A DNA stretch of 46,272 nt, taken from a virus. This document shows, in pieces, positions 8,190-16,860 of this stretch; the first letter of the stretch is position 1, and each line of letters begins with the position of its first letter. The notes under the pieces were generated by a model. The model had not been told where the DNA came from. It saw nothing but the letters and a program-made list of their open reading frames with translations, and did not search any database. Position numbers and translations under genes: made by a program. The stretch lies in IMG/VR virus record IMGVR_UViG_3300009151_000115, positions 1 to 46,272 of that record. One strand, written 5' to 3'.

Positions 8190-9610
8190 GTGTAACAGGT
8201 CAAAAGTATGATACTAAATCTGGTGTACGCAAAGTTACCCTAACGTCTAATCCACAAATTAATCCCCTTAGCAATACAGCTGGTGCTTCCCAAAATTACT
8301 ATTGTCTTGGTTTTGATCAAAATGGTTTTCAATATCAAATTGACCTACAAGCATTGCCAGCTGGTGTAGTTCTTGATCAAATTCAACAGAATCAAGTCTG
8401 GTGGGTAGAAAAACGCACTACTCTTTATAGACTATATCTATATGCCGGTTTGTTTGATCCCAATACACGTCAAATTAATAGCACTGCTTTATTGCCAGCA
8501 CCAGCAACTAGCAGTCTTAACAATGTAACAGTTGCTAGTGGAATATTAATTAATGGATCATTAAGCATTGGCAACATTGCTATAAGTGGTGGTCAAACTA
8601 CAACTGGTTATGTATTAACTGCTACAAGCCCAATTGAAGCATCATTTCAACCACACCCTGTTAGCGTTTCAACTCCTCCAGGAGTAATGCTTGATTATGC
8701 TGGAGCAACAGCTCCAAGTGGATATTTGCTTTGCGACGGTTCTAACTATTCTACCACTACTTATGCTGCCCTATTTGCCGCAATTGGCTATGCATGGGGT
8801 GGATCAGGCACTAGTTTTAATGTACCGGATATGCGAGGAAGAGTATCTATTGGAGCTGGTTCTGGAACTGGTCTTACAAATAGAACTTTAGCAACAAAAA
8901 GTGGTGAAGAATATCACACTCTTGTTACTGCAGAAACACCTTTAGCAACTCACACCCACACGTTTACAGTACCAAGTTCTACAGGAACAACCAACACAGG
9001 TACAAGTTCTAGCGTAAGTTTAAATACATCTGGCGGTTCTACTGGTACCGGTGCTACAGGTGGAGGTACCACTGGTACGGGTACTACCGGTACAGGAAAC
9101 ACTGGTACAACCACAACTTCAGCAGGAACTGGAAGCATTAGTTCGGGTGTAACTGGTACAGGTAACGCAGCTATTGCAGACCCAGGCCACTCACATGGAC
9201 CTCCAGCTGCTGGTAACTACATTGCAAGAAACACTGCCGGTGCTTTCTTAGCTGGTACTGGTGCAGCAGCATTTTCTCAACAATCTAGCACTGCTAGTGC
9301 TACTACTGGTATTTCTGACACGGGTCACGCTCACAGTTTAGCCGGGGTTACTTTTAGCATTGGTGCTCTTACTGTTAATTCTGCTTCCATTCCAGGACTT
9401 TCCATTCCAGGACTTTCCATTCCATCTCTTTCTATTCCATCTCTTTCTATTGCCTCACAAGCAGTTACAGGTAGTGTAGCCATTCCTGGTCTTGGTTTTA
9501 CAGTGCCTGCCCAAACGGGGCTTACAACCAGCGGAAACACCGCTACAACAGCTTCTGGCCACAATAACATGCAACCATATGCCGTGGTTACCAAGATTAT
9601 CAAGTACTAA
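8186..9610 (+). CDS. Tail fibre with phage collar domain
   Basis: A 474-aa protein. Residues about 163-228 form a phage tail collar domain (PSGYLLCDGS, then FNVPDMRGRVSIG), as in microcystin-dependent proteins and short tail fibres. The end, NNMQPYAVVTKIIKY, is the classic terminus of this family. Between them lie a Gly/Thr-rich low-complexity region (about 265-328) and a pentapeptide repeat of the type SIPGL/SIPSL (about 401-420). The N-terminal ~110 residues probably attach it to the baseplate. Likely role: host recognition. It overlaps the hub stop by ATGA. Confidence 0.8.
   Translation: MSVTGQKYDTKSGVRKVTLTSNPQINPLSNTAGASQNYYCLGFDQNGFQYQIDLQALPAGVVLDQIQQNQVWWVEKRTTLYRLYLYAGLFDPNTRQINSTALLPAPATSSLNNVTVASGILINGSLSIGNIAISGGQTTTGYVLTATSPIEASFQPHPVSVSTPPGVMLDYAGATAPSGYLLCDGSNYSTTTYAALFAAIGYAWGGSGTSFNVPDMRGRVSIGAGSGTGLTNRTLATKSGEEYHTLVTAETPLATHTHTFTVPSSTGTTNTGTSSSVSLNTSGGSTGTGATGGGTTGTGTTGTGNTGTTTTSAGTGSISSGVTGTGNAAIADPGHSHGPPAAGNYIARNTAGAFLAGTGAAAFSQQSSTASATTGISDTGHAHSLAGVTFSIGALTVNSASIPGLSIPGLSIPSLSIPSLSIASQAVTGSVAIPGLGFTVPAQTGLTTSGNTATTASGHNNMQPYAVVTKIIKY
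9386..9445 (+). repeat. Four tandem 15-bp units in the fibre gene
   Basis: Units at 9386, 9401, 9416 and 9431. The first two are identical (TCCATTCCAGGACTT) and the next two are variants ending CCATCTCTT. Each encodes five residues (S-I-P-G/S-L). A fifth, degenerate copy begins at 9446. The in-frame unit length allows expansion or contraction without breaking the gene. Confidence 0.9.
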
Positions 9611-9642
9611 TGTATAAAACCCCTTATTTTGCCTAAGATATT

Positions 9643-10104
9643 ATGAAGACGATCACAGTTAGCAATGGAGATATTCAACTTAATGGTGGGAAACTGCAAT
9701 TCTCCTACGGTTCAAATAAATTAGCTCAAGACATTGCCCTATGGCTTAAAGAACCATTGGGAATAGGGTTTACTACGCCTGGTTTTGGTAGCCTTTTACC
9801 TGGAATGATTGGAACGTCACAAGCAGTTAATAGTACTAGTACCGTTGAAAATGAAATACTTAGAGTATTACAATTATACCAGGGTCAACAAATTCTATCA
9901 CTACAAAAATCTCAAAATTCTGCACAATTGTCTAACTGGAACAGAAACGAAATTATTGAAAAAATTGTTTCAGTTACAACGCAAATTAACAAAAACAATG
10001 GCACAGAAATAGATGCCACAATTGTTTTACAAACGCTTACAGGTAATTTAGTTACCTTGCTTACATCAATAAACGCAAACGGAGTTAGTGTTCAAAATGG
10101 CTGA
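9643..10104 (+). CDS. Baseplate wedge protein, gp25/GpW-like
   Basis: A 153-aa protein. The N-terminal half has the features of the gp25 family: a short beta start, then KLAQDIALWLKEPLGIGF and a following FGSLL segment. It lies directly before the J-like gene, which is the conserved gp25-J (W-J) order of contractile tails. In T4 and P2, gp25/W joins the sheath to the baseplate wedge. The 32-base gap upstream has no strong ribosome site, and the 3' end overlaps the J gene. Confidence 0.7.
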   Translation: MKTITVSNGDIQLNGGKLQFSYGSNKLAQDIALWLKEPLGIGFTTPGFGSLLPGMIGTSQAVNSTSTVENEILRVLQLYQGQQILSLQKSQNSAQLSNWNRNEIIEKIVSVTTQINKNNGTEIDATIVLQTLTGNLVTLLTSINANGVSVQNG

Positions 10105-12616
10105 TACAACAGGAGTATTATCAAGACTGCAAGCGGCTTTATCTACTTATGACCCAACATGGGACGTAAGTGTTGGTAGTGCTACTTACAAAATTCTAGA
10201 ATCAGTAGCTCAAGAAATTGCTAATGCAAACAACAATTCTGTTCTACAAACTTATAGTTATGATATTAACACTAAATCGGGTAGCGATCTAGATAATTTT
10301 TGTAACTTATTTGGTGTATACCGTCAACTTGGTAAAAGAGCTATTGGATTAGTAACATTTATAACTAATGCACCTGCTACAAGCATTATCAATATTCCTA
10401 TCGGAACACAAGTAGCGGTTCCAGTAAATGCAACGTACACAACGCCAATTTACTATTCAACAACAGCCCCAGCAATTATTCCAATTGGATTAACATCAGT
10501 TAGTGTACCAATTATAGCATCATTGCCTGGAATTTATGGTAATGTTCCTGCTAATACAGTTACCGCACTAGCAACAACATTGCTTGGAGTAACTAGTGTT
10601 ACTAATTTATCACCAATTGCCAACGGTGCTGACCCTGAAGCAGATTCACAATTCCGTGCAAGATGGCAAGCTACAGCTTTCAACAACACCACTGGAACAA
10701 ATGGTAAATATATTCTTACGGCATATCAAGATCCTAATGTAACAACTGCTAATGCTGTTGGTGCTCAAAATTTTTATGATGAACAACTTGCTATTCAAGC
10801 TACTATTAGTGGTGGATCTAGCAATGTTACATTCCAACTGGTTGCTTATAGTGGTATGACCAATGTAATTAATGGAACTACCTATAGTGGTACAACATTA
10901 GTTGCATATAGTGGATTTCCTTCTTCAACAACCGGTACAGCATTAGCATCCGGTTTACAAGCTATGGTTAGTGGAGTATACCCATTTGGTTATTTAAACG
11001 TTTCCGCAGTTCCCACAGGAAATACAATTGCTAGTGGATTAAACATTACTTTTGGAGGTCCAAGCCCTTACCGTTTAACAATTGGTAGTGGTAGTACCCT
11101 TAACAATACTACTGTCAGTGGTCTTGTCACTATTAGTGGATCTACATACACAGAGTATGTAACAAGTCTTAATCCAGATATTGGTGCCTTAGGTACACAA
11201 TCATACAATGGAACATACAGTGGATTTGTTTATCCTCAAGGCAATGAACTAGTTGGTTCTAATCTTAATTCTGCTAGCGAAACTATTTATACACCAAATT
11301 CTGATTACTATTATTTTATTGGTTCATCTACCGTAAGTGGAACCTATTCACCACAACTTTATCTACGAATTGTTAATTCAACTGATTATAAAAATTTATT
11401 TATTGGCAATACTATTGAAGTGATTTCTGAATATAATCCTGCTTGTAGCAGAGTAACATCTGTAGCAAGTGGTAATTTTGTTGATATATTTGTTAATGGT
11501 ACAATAGCACTTAATGCTAGCGAACAATCCGTTTTCAATCCCAACAACATACTCACTTCGGGAAATCCAACACCATATCTAAATACAAACAATTATGTTT
11601 TAGGCAATGGTAGTATTGCATCAACCAATACTGCTACTAGTGGTGACATCTATGTTTCTATGGATCGTCAACCACTTATTAACTTTCCATTACAAATCGG
11701 TACTTCACAAAGTGGCATGTCTGATATGGTTGTTCTTTACAACGATGTAATTAGCAGTGGCATTACGTATGGTATTTGTTTAAACCCTTATCCATACATT
11801 ACTTTTACTGGCACAATTGTGCCAACTCCTTATACATATACTAATTCTTCAGGTGTTATTGTTTCCGGAACAACTGTTTCTGGTGTTAATTTTATACAAA
11901 TTAACAATGCAAACACTTTCTTGTATCCAGGATTATGTCTACAAAATGATGGTGTTGTTCTTTCTGGACAACCATATCACATTATGCAAGTAATGAGCAG
12001 TGGAATTATGTTAAACCAAATGGTTGCTAATAGTGGAACTGTTGTAACAAGTGGTAAAGCATTGGTATATTCACTTTACGATATTACTGATAATAGCAAT
12101 AGTGTGAAATCAATGACTGGTTTAGCTTTTGATACAACTACTCCACCTTCTGCTTATGGTGGATGGCCTGCACTTCCTAATACTGGTAACTCATCAATTC
12201 TTTACAATCATGATTACAATAATGATGTTGTCGACGTTGAGGGACTTGTGCAACAAAGTCGACCACTAGGTGTTAACACGTTGGTGCACCAAGCAAGTTT
12301 TCAAAACCTTATTATAAATGTAAGAATTGTTCTTTTGCCGGGTTACAGTTTAACAACTGTTCAAGCCAACGTTACAAATCAACTAAATCAATATTTTTCA
12401 AACTTTAATTATCTTGGAAATATTTCATTTGCAAACCTACAAACACAAATACTTGGCGTTGCTGGTGTTGCTAATGCAAGAATTACCAATGTTAGCACAG
12501 TAGCACTTGATGGTACAATACTTAATTCATATTCGTCTGATTTTATTCTTGCCAGCAATCAATTGCCAAAACTTTATAATATTGTTTATAACGTTGTAGG
12601 ATCGAGTACATTCTAA
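10097..12616 (+). CDS. Baseplate J-like (gp6-like) wedge protein with long insertion
   Basis: The ATG at 10097 gives 839 residues; a GTG at 10088 is the alternative start. The N-terminal ~230 residues fit baseplate J proteins, including the conserved GADPEADSQFRARW stretch. The last ~120 residues (from NTLVHQASFQNLIINV) fit the J C-terminal domain. Between them sit roughly 470 extra residues rich in Ser-Gly, Thr and Tyr with repeats such as SGTTVSG; ordinary J proteins are about 300-500 residues. The insertion is probably a beta-rich decoration at the baseplate edge. GGAG lies at 10081-10084. It overlaps both neighbours. Confidence 0.75.
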   Translation: MADTTGVLSRLQAALSTYDPTWDVSVGSATYKILESVAQEIANANNNSVLQTYSYDINTKSGSDLDNFCNLFGVYRQLGKRAIGLVTFITNAPATSIINIPIGTQVAVPVNATYTTPIYYSTTAPAIIPIGLTSVSVPIIASLPGIYGNVPANTVTALATTLLGVTSVTNLSPIANGADPEADSQFRARWQATAFNNTTGTNGKYILTAYQDPNVTTANAVGAQNFYDEQLAIQATISGGSSNVTFQLVAYSGMTNVINGTTYSGTTLVAYSGFPSSTTGTALASGLQAMVSGVYPFGYLNVSAVPTGNTIASGLNITFGGPSPYRLTIGSGSTLNNTTVSGLVTISGSTYTEYVTSLNPDIGALGTQSYNGTYSGFVYPQGNELVGSNLNSASETIYTPNSDYYYFIGSSTVSGTYSPQLYLRIVNSTDYKNLFIGNTIEVISEYNPACSRVTSVASGNFVDIFVNGTIALNASEQSVFNPNNILTSGNPTPYLNTNNYVLGNGSIASTNTATSGDIYVSMDRQPLINFPLQIGTSQSGMSDMVVLYNDVISSGITYGICLNPYPYITFTGTIVPTPYTYTNSSGVIVSGTTVSGVNFIQINNANTFLYPGLCLQNDGVVLSGQPYHIMQVMSSGIMLNQMVANSGTVVTSGKALVYSLYDITDNSNSVKSMTGLAFDTTTPPSAYGGWPALPNTGNSSILYNHDYNNDVVDVEGLVQQSRPLGVNTLVHQASFQNLIINVRIVLLPGYSLTTVQANVTNQLNQYFSNFNYLGNISFANLQTQILGVAGVANARITNVSTVALDGTILNSYSSDFILASNQLPKLYNIVYNVVGSSTF

Positions 12617-13605
12617 TGGCTGGTAATATTTTTTCAATATCACCGCATTCAACTTTAGCTTCTAAAGTTTTAAATTTTCCTGAAACAGTTTATAATTTTA
12701 ATGAAGGTGATTATATAACTACTTTGATGACAATTTTGTTGGGCAATAGTGGAACTGGTCAATTAAAAAATATTCAAACTGTAGCTAGATTAGGTCAAGA
12801 AACTATTGAATTTGATAATTTGGACAATATCCTTGGTCAAATTTTCAATATGAAACGACTATCATCAGAAATTTATAGTTTTGCCACCAATCCATTTATT
12901 GACCAATTGCAACAAATTCAATGGCAAGAAATTGTTCGCAAAGATGCTAATTATAGAGAACGTTTGTTGGGTGCAGCAGAAGCTTACCAAACCGGTGCTA
13001 CTCTATGGGCAATTTTAACGTTGTGTGAAGCATCATGCGGTATGAAATTCTATGCTGTAGAAGGTTGGAGAACAAAAGGTTATGGTAGATCAGGTGTAAA
13101 CAGTGATCAAGAAATTGTTCTTCTTCCAATAAGTGATGGTTCTTTCTTTACTTGGGATCAAGGAAAAGCACAAGCAATTCTACAAGTTATTCAAAGTATT
13201 ATACCTTCTAATTTTATTATTAGTTTTGGTCCAGTCCAAAACACATTAAATCAAATCCCATTTACTTCTGTAACTATATCTGGAATGGATATGAATGGAA
13301 ATCCAACTACAATGGAACCAGCTGGTTACTCTGAATATTTTTACCTTCAACCGTCAGTAACTGCTAACAACATTGTAACTCCAACAAATATTCCAATTGG
13401 TGCTTCAACACGTTATTGGTTGATGAATGGAATGCCAATTAATGCACCTTATTTTGCTCACCTACAAACCCAAGAAATATCTATAGATGCTACTGGGAAT
13501 ATTGCCAACGTTACTTCTACCGATAATAATGGTATAAATGGCCCTGGTCAAAGTGTTGCTCAACCAACTTTGCAAGTTACTTCAACGATGTATGGTGCAC
13601 AATAA
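12616..13605 (+). CDS. Baseplate protein, tail protein I-like
   Basis: A 329-aa protein following J, the usual place of tail protein I (P2 gpI). The middle has a helical segment (RERLLGAAEAYQTGATLWAI) and a conserved-looking GWRTKGYGRSG stretch, followed by beta-rich sequence. In contractile tails this protein links the wedge to fibres or closes the baseplate ring. The assignment rests mainly on gene order and moderate resemblance. TAATG overlaps occur at both ends. Confidence 0.5.
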   Translation: MAGNIFSISPHSTLASKVLNFPETVYNFNEGDYITTLMTILLGNSGTGQLKNIQTVARLGQETIEFDNLDNILGQIFNMKRLSSEIYSFATNPFIDQLQQIQWQEIVRKDANYRERLLGAAEAYQTGATLWAILTLCEASCGMKFYAVEGWRTKGYGRSGVNSDQEIVLLPISDGSFFTWDQGKAQAILQVIQSIIPSNFIISFGPVQNTLNQIPFTSVTISGMDMNGNPTTMEPAGYSEYFYLQPSVTANNIVTPTNIPIGASTRYWLMNGMPINAPYFAHLQTQEISIDATGNIANVTSTDNNGINGPGQSVAQPTLQVTSTMYGAQ

Positions 13606-16600
13606 TGTCAGTTCTACCTAACCATACAGATCCATTAAAAGATTATGTAGCAAATGGTCCAATTGGTTCTTTGCCACCATTGACATTAGATGGATTAGTA
13701 TATAACAAAGTTTATGCACAAACAGGTGTTATTGATACCATTGGTCGTAGCCTCACTAATAAAACTGGTTACACCGATCCAAATACCAATATTATTAATG
13801 GACACAATAATGCTATTACATTTAATCAATCATTAGAAACAAATTGGATTTCGACTCAAGATTTTGGTGGTCCAAATAGCACACCAGTAATATTAACTTA
13901 TGATCTAGCTATTGAAACAGATCTTAATTATATCACTTTTGATATATTGAATGTTCCTTGTTTTGTAGAAATATTATATCTTGATGCAAATAGCGGCAAC
14001 ATAATTCCAGCACCAGGATCTTCTACGTTTGTAGTAAATGGTGGTTCTAATATATTTACAACAGATGAATTTACTCGTTTAACATATATAGCGCCTCAAA
14101 CTTTTTCAACTTTGCAATTGCAATTAAAAATTACGAGAACCATAGCAATTCAAACTGTCACTAACGGTATTGCTACTAACATAGCTTATTCAATTGGTGT
14201 TCAATCATTCTCAATTAGATTGTTAGTTTTGCAATATTCTGATATTCCGTCAAATACATCTGCATCAACAATGGGTATGATGCCAGCATCAATTAATACT
14301 CAAAATCGTTTTGGATTTCTAGAAAATTATTCTTTTGCAAATTATCCAGTAAATAATATGTTTACCAATGATAATTTATATTGGAAATCTGGACCACAAC
14401 CTACTAGTGATTCTATTGTTTATTTTTATGCATGTTTAACTGATGACTCATTAAATCCAAAAACTATCAATCGTTTATATATTGATCCACTTTACAGCGG
14501 TTGTCGTTTTAATATTTATTTTACAACACAATCTACCAATAGCGGAACAATAGATCCAAATACATTTACATGGACACCTATTCCAAACGATTTTACGCTT
14601 CGTAAAGGTACTTATGAAATACCACAAACTACAGCTACATATTTAAAATTTGAATTTGTAAAACTTGTCGCTGAGGCGTACGATTTGCCATTTGATAGTG
14701 TACCACGAACAATTAATGTTTTTCCTGCTGATGTTGAAGAATATTATTACAATCTTGAAAATCAAATTATTGATGGTAATTCAGTGCAATATTCTTACAT
14801 TGGAAACAACAACAATCCACAAACTATTACCAATACTAATATTAATTCATCAACATTGTTTGGTCTTTCATCTAACACAGTTGCTAACAAAAATTCTTGG
14901 CCACAACTTAGTGCTCTTAACGATTCTCAACTTGGTGGGAACACAACAACTGTAGGCAACAATACCAATTCTTATGTTTTTGATCCAACTGTAAGTTACA
15001 AAACAGTTGATGCAAATGGTAATTATAATGGTGTTGCATACAATCAATTTTTGCAACGTCGATTCCCAAATGTTCAAGTTCACAATTATACGCAAACAAC
15101 TTTTAATCAAGTTTGGCACCAAGCATATTTTACTGGTATTCAATACTTAACTGCTTTCTATGAACAACTATACGATGATATTCGTATTACTCCTCAAAAT
15201 TTAATACCAAATCAACCTGATGGATTTGTGGCATCAGGTACTGGTTATATTGTAATGAATCCTGATGACCAAGCATCCACGCCATGGTTTCCAACCATTG
15301 AAACATTTAATAGTTTTAACTTTGGTTCAATTGATAGTGACTGGTCAAGTTTCCTTACTGATGATCAAGTATTAATGAATGATACAAACAACCTCAATAG
15401 CAATTATTTTTATAATGCTGTAGGACAAAAAGTTGGCAATCTTGGAACTAGTTCTATTATTTCTGTAACACAAAATATACCTGGTATTGGATACAGCATT
15501 TCTTCTCCTACATATTCTGGATCAAGCAACTTGCTTTATTATGACTATGCTAATTTTATTGATAATTCAAATTGGAGTGCAGGTAGCGGAACAACAATCA
15601 CACCAACAACTGTCCAATGGGTTAATGGAAATACAATCAACCAACAGGTTTCTGGAACAGCAAGTGGCATAACCGTTAGTGGTGGATCGTTTACTGCTAT
15701 TTATACATGGACAATTCCAGGCGTTGGTTACGGTGGAGCAGAGCCATGGAAGCTACAATTTGCTGCACCTGGACTTGGTAATGTTGGTTTTGGTAAATAC
15801 AATCAATTAACCTCTGGTACTAATTATTATTTTACAGTAAATTCACAAGTTTCTGGTACAGCATCTGGTATTTCAAAAGTAAACGGAACTCTTTCAGCAA
15901 GTACTCGTTTTTATAATCCAGTATCTAACACAATTATATCTGGAACTACTGTTAGTGGTAATACGTTAACATATATTAGTGGAACAAGCAGTAATATTGG
16001 TTCTTTAGCAGCTACCAACTACACTATTAGCGGTATTCCAGCTGGCACCATTCAATTAGTTATTAGTGGCAATAATTTGCCAAAATATAAACTATTTCAA
16101 CTTGGTGTATTCCCAACACCATCAAATTCATGGATTACCCCACAAGATCGTGCCAATATGCGTATTAGTGCACTTATGAGAATTTTATTGCCGTTTACTA
16201 ATAACGGTGCATATCGTTTTTCTTTAAATGCTCTTGATGATGCAGGAAACAAAAATGTTCTAGTATTTCACGATTTTGCACCAATGATGGTTCCACTTAA
16301 TACATGGTACGATGTTGAATTAACAGGATTTACTGCTAAAAACTATACGCAATTTTTTACCGAAATTGAACAGTTAAATGGTGGAGTAAACGAAGTATTT
16401 TATGTAGCTGCAAATGCACCATTTTACTACCCGTTGCGATATGAATATACTACATTTAGTGGTTCAACGTATCCAAATAACTATCATTACATAACTGGTA
16501 ATGTCAATAATCCTAACTTCTTTATTAGCACTACATCAGGTTTACCAGCAAGCGGCATACAAATGAGAATGACTGCTTTGGACCCAAACATTTTTATATC

Positions 16601-16829
16601 TGGAATGAGTATTGTTCCTTATTATAAATCTAATCCATATTATGCAGAAATGAATATGGACTATATTGGTAATAGTAAAACCAACGAGTTAGAGTCACGT
16701 ACAGTAGTAGACCAAAAACCTTACTTCCAGAATACATCGTTAACTTTCCCTGAACGTTTTCAAATACCAATTATTGCTGGACCATCTACTTACTACGTAA
16801 CATCTCAGTTTATATATAATTCAATTTGA
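13605..16829 (+). CDS. Large structural protein of the baseplate or fibre
   Basis: A 1074-aa protein, the largest in the virion module and its last gene. It is Asn, Thr, Ser, Tyr and Gly rich with few charges. Around residues 650-830 it holds VSGTASG/SGTTVSGN-type repeats that resemble the insertion in the J-like protein. No enzyme motif was recognised. At the end of a contractile-tail operon this could be a baseplate arm, fibre or tail-fibre adaptor. The next 31 bases hold a promoter for the helicase gene. Confidence 0.55.
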   Translation: MSVLPNHTDPLKDYVANGPIGSLPPLTLDGLVYNKVYAQTGVIDTIGRSLTNKTGYTDPNTNIINGHNNAITFNQSLETNWISTQDFGGPNSTPVILTYDLAIETDLNYITFDILNVPCFVEILYLDANSGNIIPAPGSSTFVVNGGSNIFTTDEFTRLTYIAPQTFSTLQLQLKITRTIAIQTVTNGIATNIAYSIGVQSFSIRLLVLQYSDIPSNTSASTMGMMPASINTQNRFGFLENYSFANYPVNNMFTNDNLYWKSGPQPTSDSIVYFYACLTDDSLNPKTINRLYIDPLYSGCRFNIYFTTQSTNSGTIDPNTFTWTPIPNDFTLRKGTYEIPQTTATYLKFEFVKLVAEAYDLPFDSVPRTINVFPADVEEYYYNLENQIIDGNSVQYSYIGNNNNPQTITNTNINSSTLFGLSSNTVANKNSWPQLSALNDSQLGGNTTTVGNNTNSYVFDPTVSYKTVDANGNYNGVAYNQFLQRRFPNVQVHNYTQTTFNQVWHQAYFTGIQYLTAFYEQLYDDIRITPQNLIPNQPDGFVASGTGYIVMNPDDQASTPWFPTIETFNSFNFGSIDSDWSSFLTDDQVLMNDTNNLNSNYFYNAVGQKVGNLGTSSIISVTQNIPGIGYSISSPTYSGSSNLLYYDYANFIDNSNWSAGSGTTITPTTVQWVNGNTINQQVSGTASGITVSGGSFTAIYTWTIPGVGYGGAEPWKLQFAAPGLGNVGFGKYNQLTSGTNYYFTVNSQVSGTASGISKVNGTLSASTRFYNPVSNTIISGTTVSGNTLTYISGTSSNIGSLAATNYTISGIPAGTIQLVISGNNLPKYKLFQLGVFPTPSNSWITPQDRANMRISALMRILLPFTNNGAYRFSLNALDDAGNKNVLVFHDFAPMMVPLNTWYDVELTGFTAKNYTQFFTEIEQLNGGVNEVFYVAANAPFYYPLRYEYTTFSGSTYPNNYHYITGNVNNPNFFISTTSGLPASGIQMRMTALDPNIFISGMSIVPYYKSNPYYAEMNMDYIGNSKTNELESRTVVDQKPYFQNTSLTFPERFQIPIIAGPSTYYVTSQFIYNSI

Positions 16830-16854
16830 TTTAATTCTTGGTTTCTGATATGAT
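16826..16854 (+). promoter_or_regulatory. Promoter for the helicase gene, predicted leaderless
   Basis: TTGATT (16826-16831), a 17-base spacer, and TATGAT (16849-16854). The expected +1, seven bases after the end of the -10 box, is position 16861, which is the A of the helicase ATG. No ribosome site is present. The -35 box overlaps the last codons of the structural gene. Leaderless messages are common in Actinobacteria. Confidence 0.7.
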
Positions 16855-16860
16855 TTGCTC

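Noticed and set aside
8950-9138. Minus-strand Pro/Val-rich frame within the fibre gene
   Set aside because: It mirrors the Gly/Thr-rich repeat of the fibre on the other strand and has no ribosome site.
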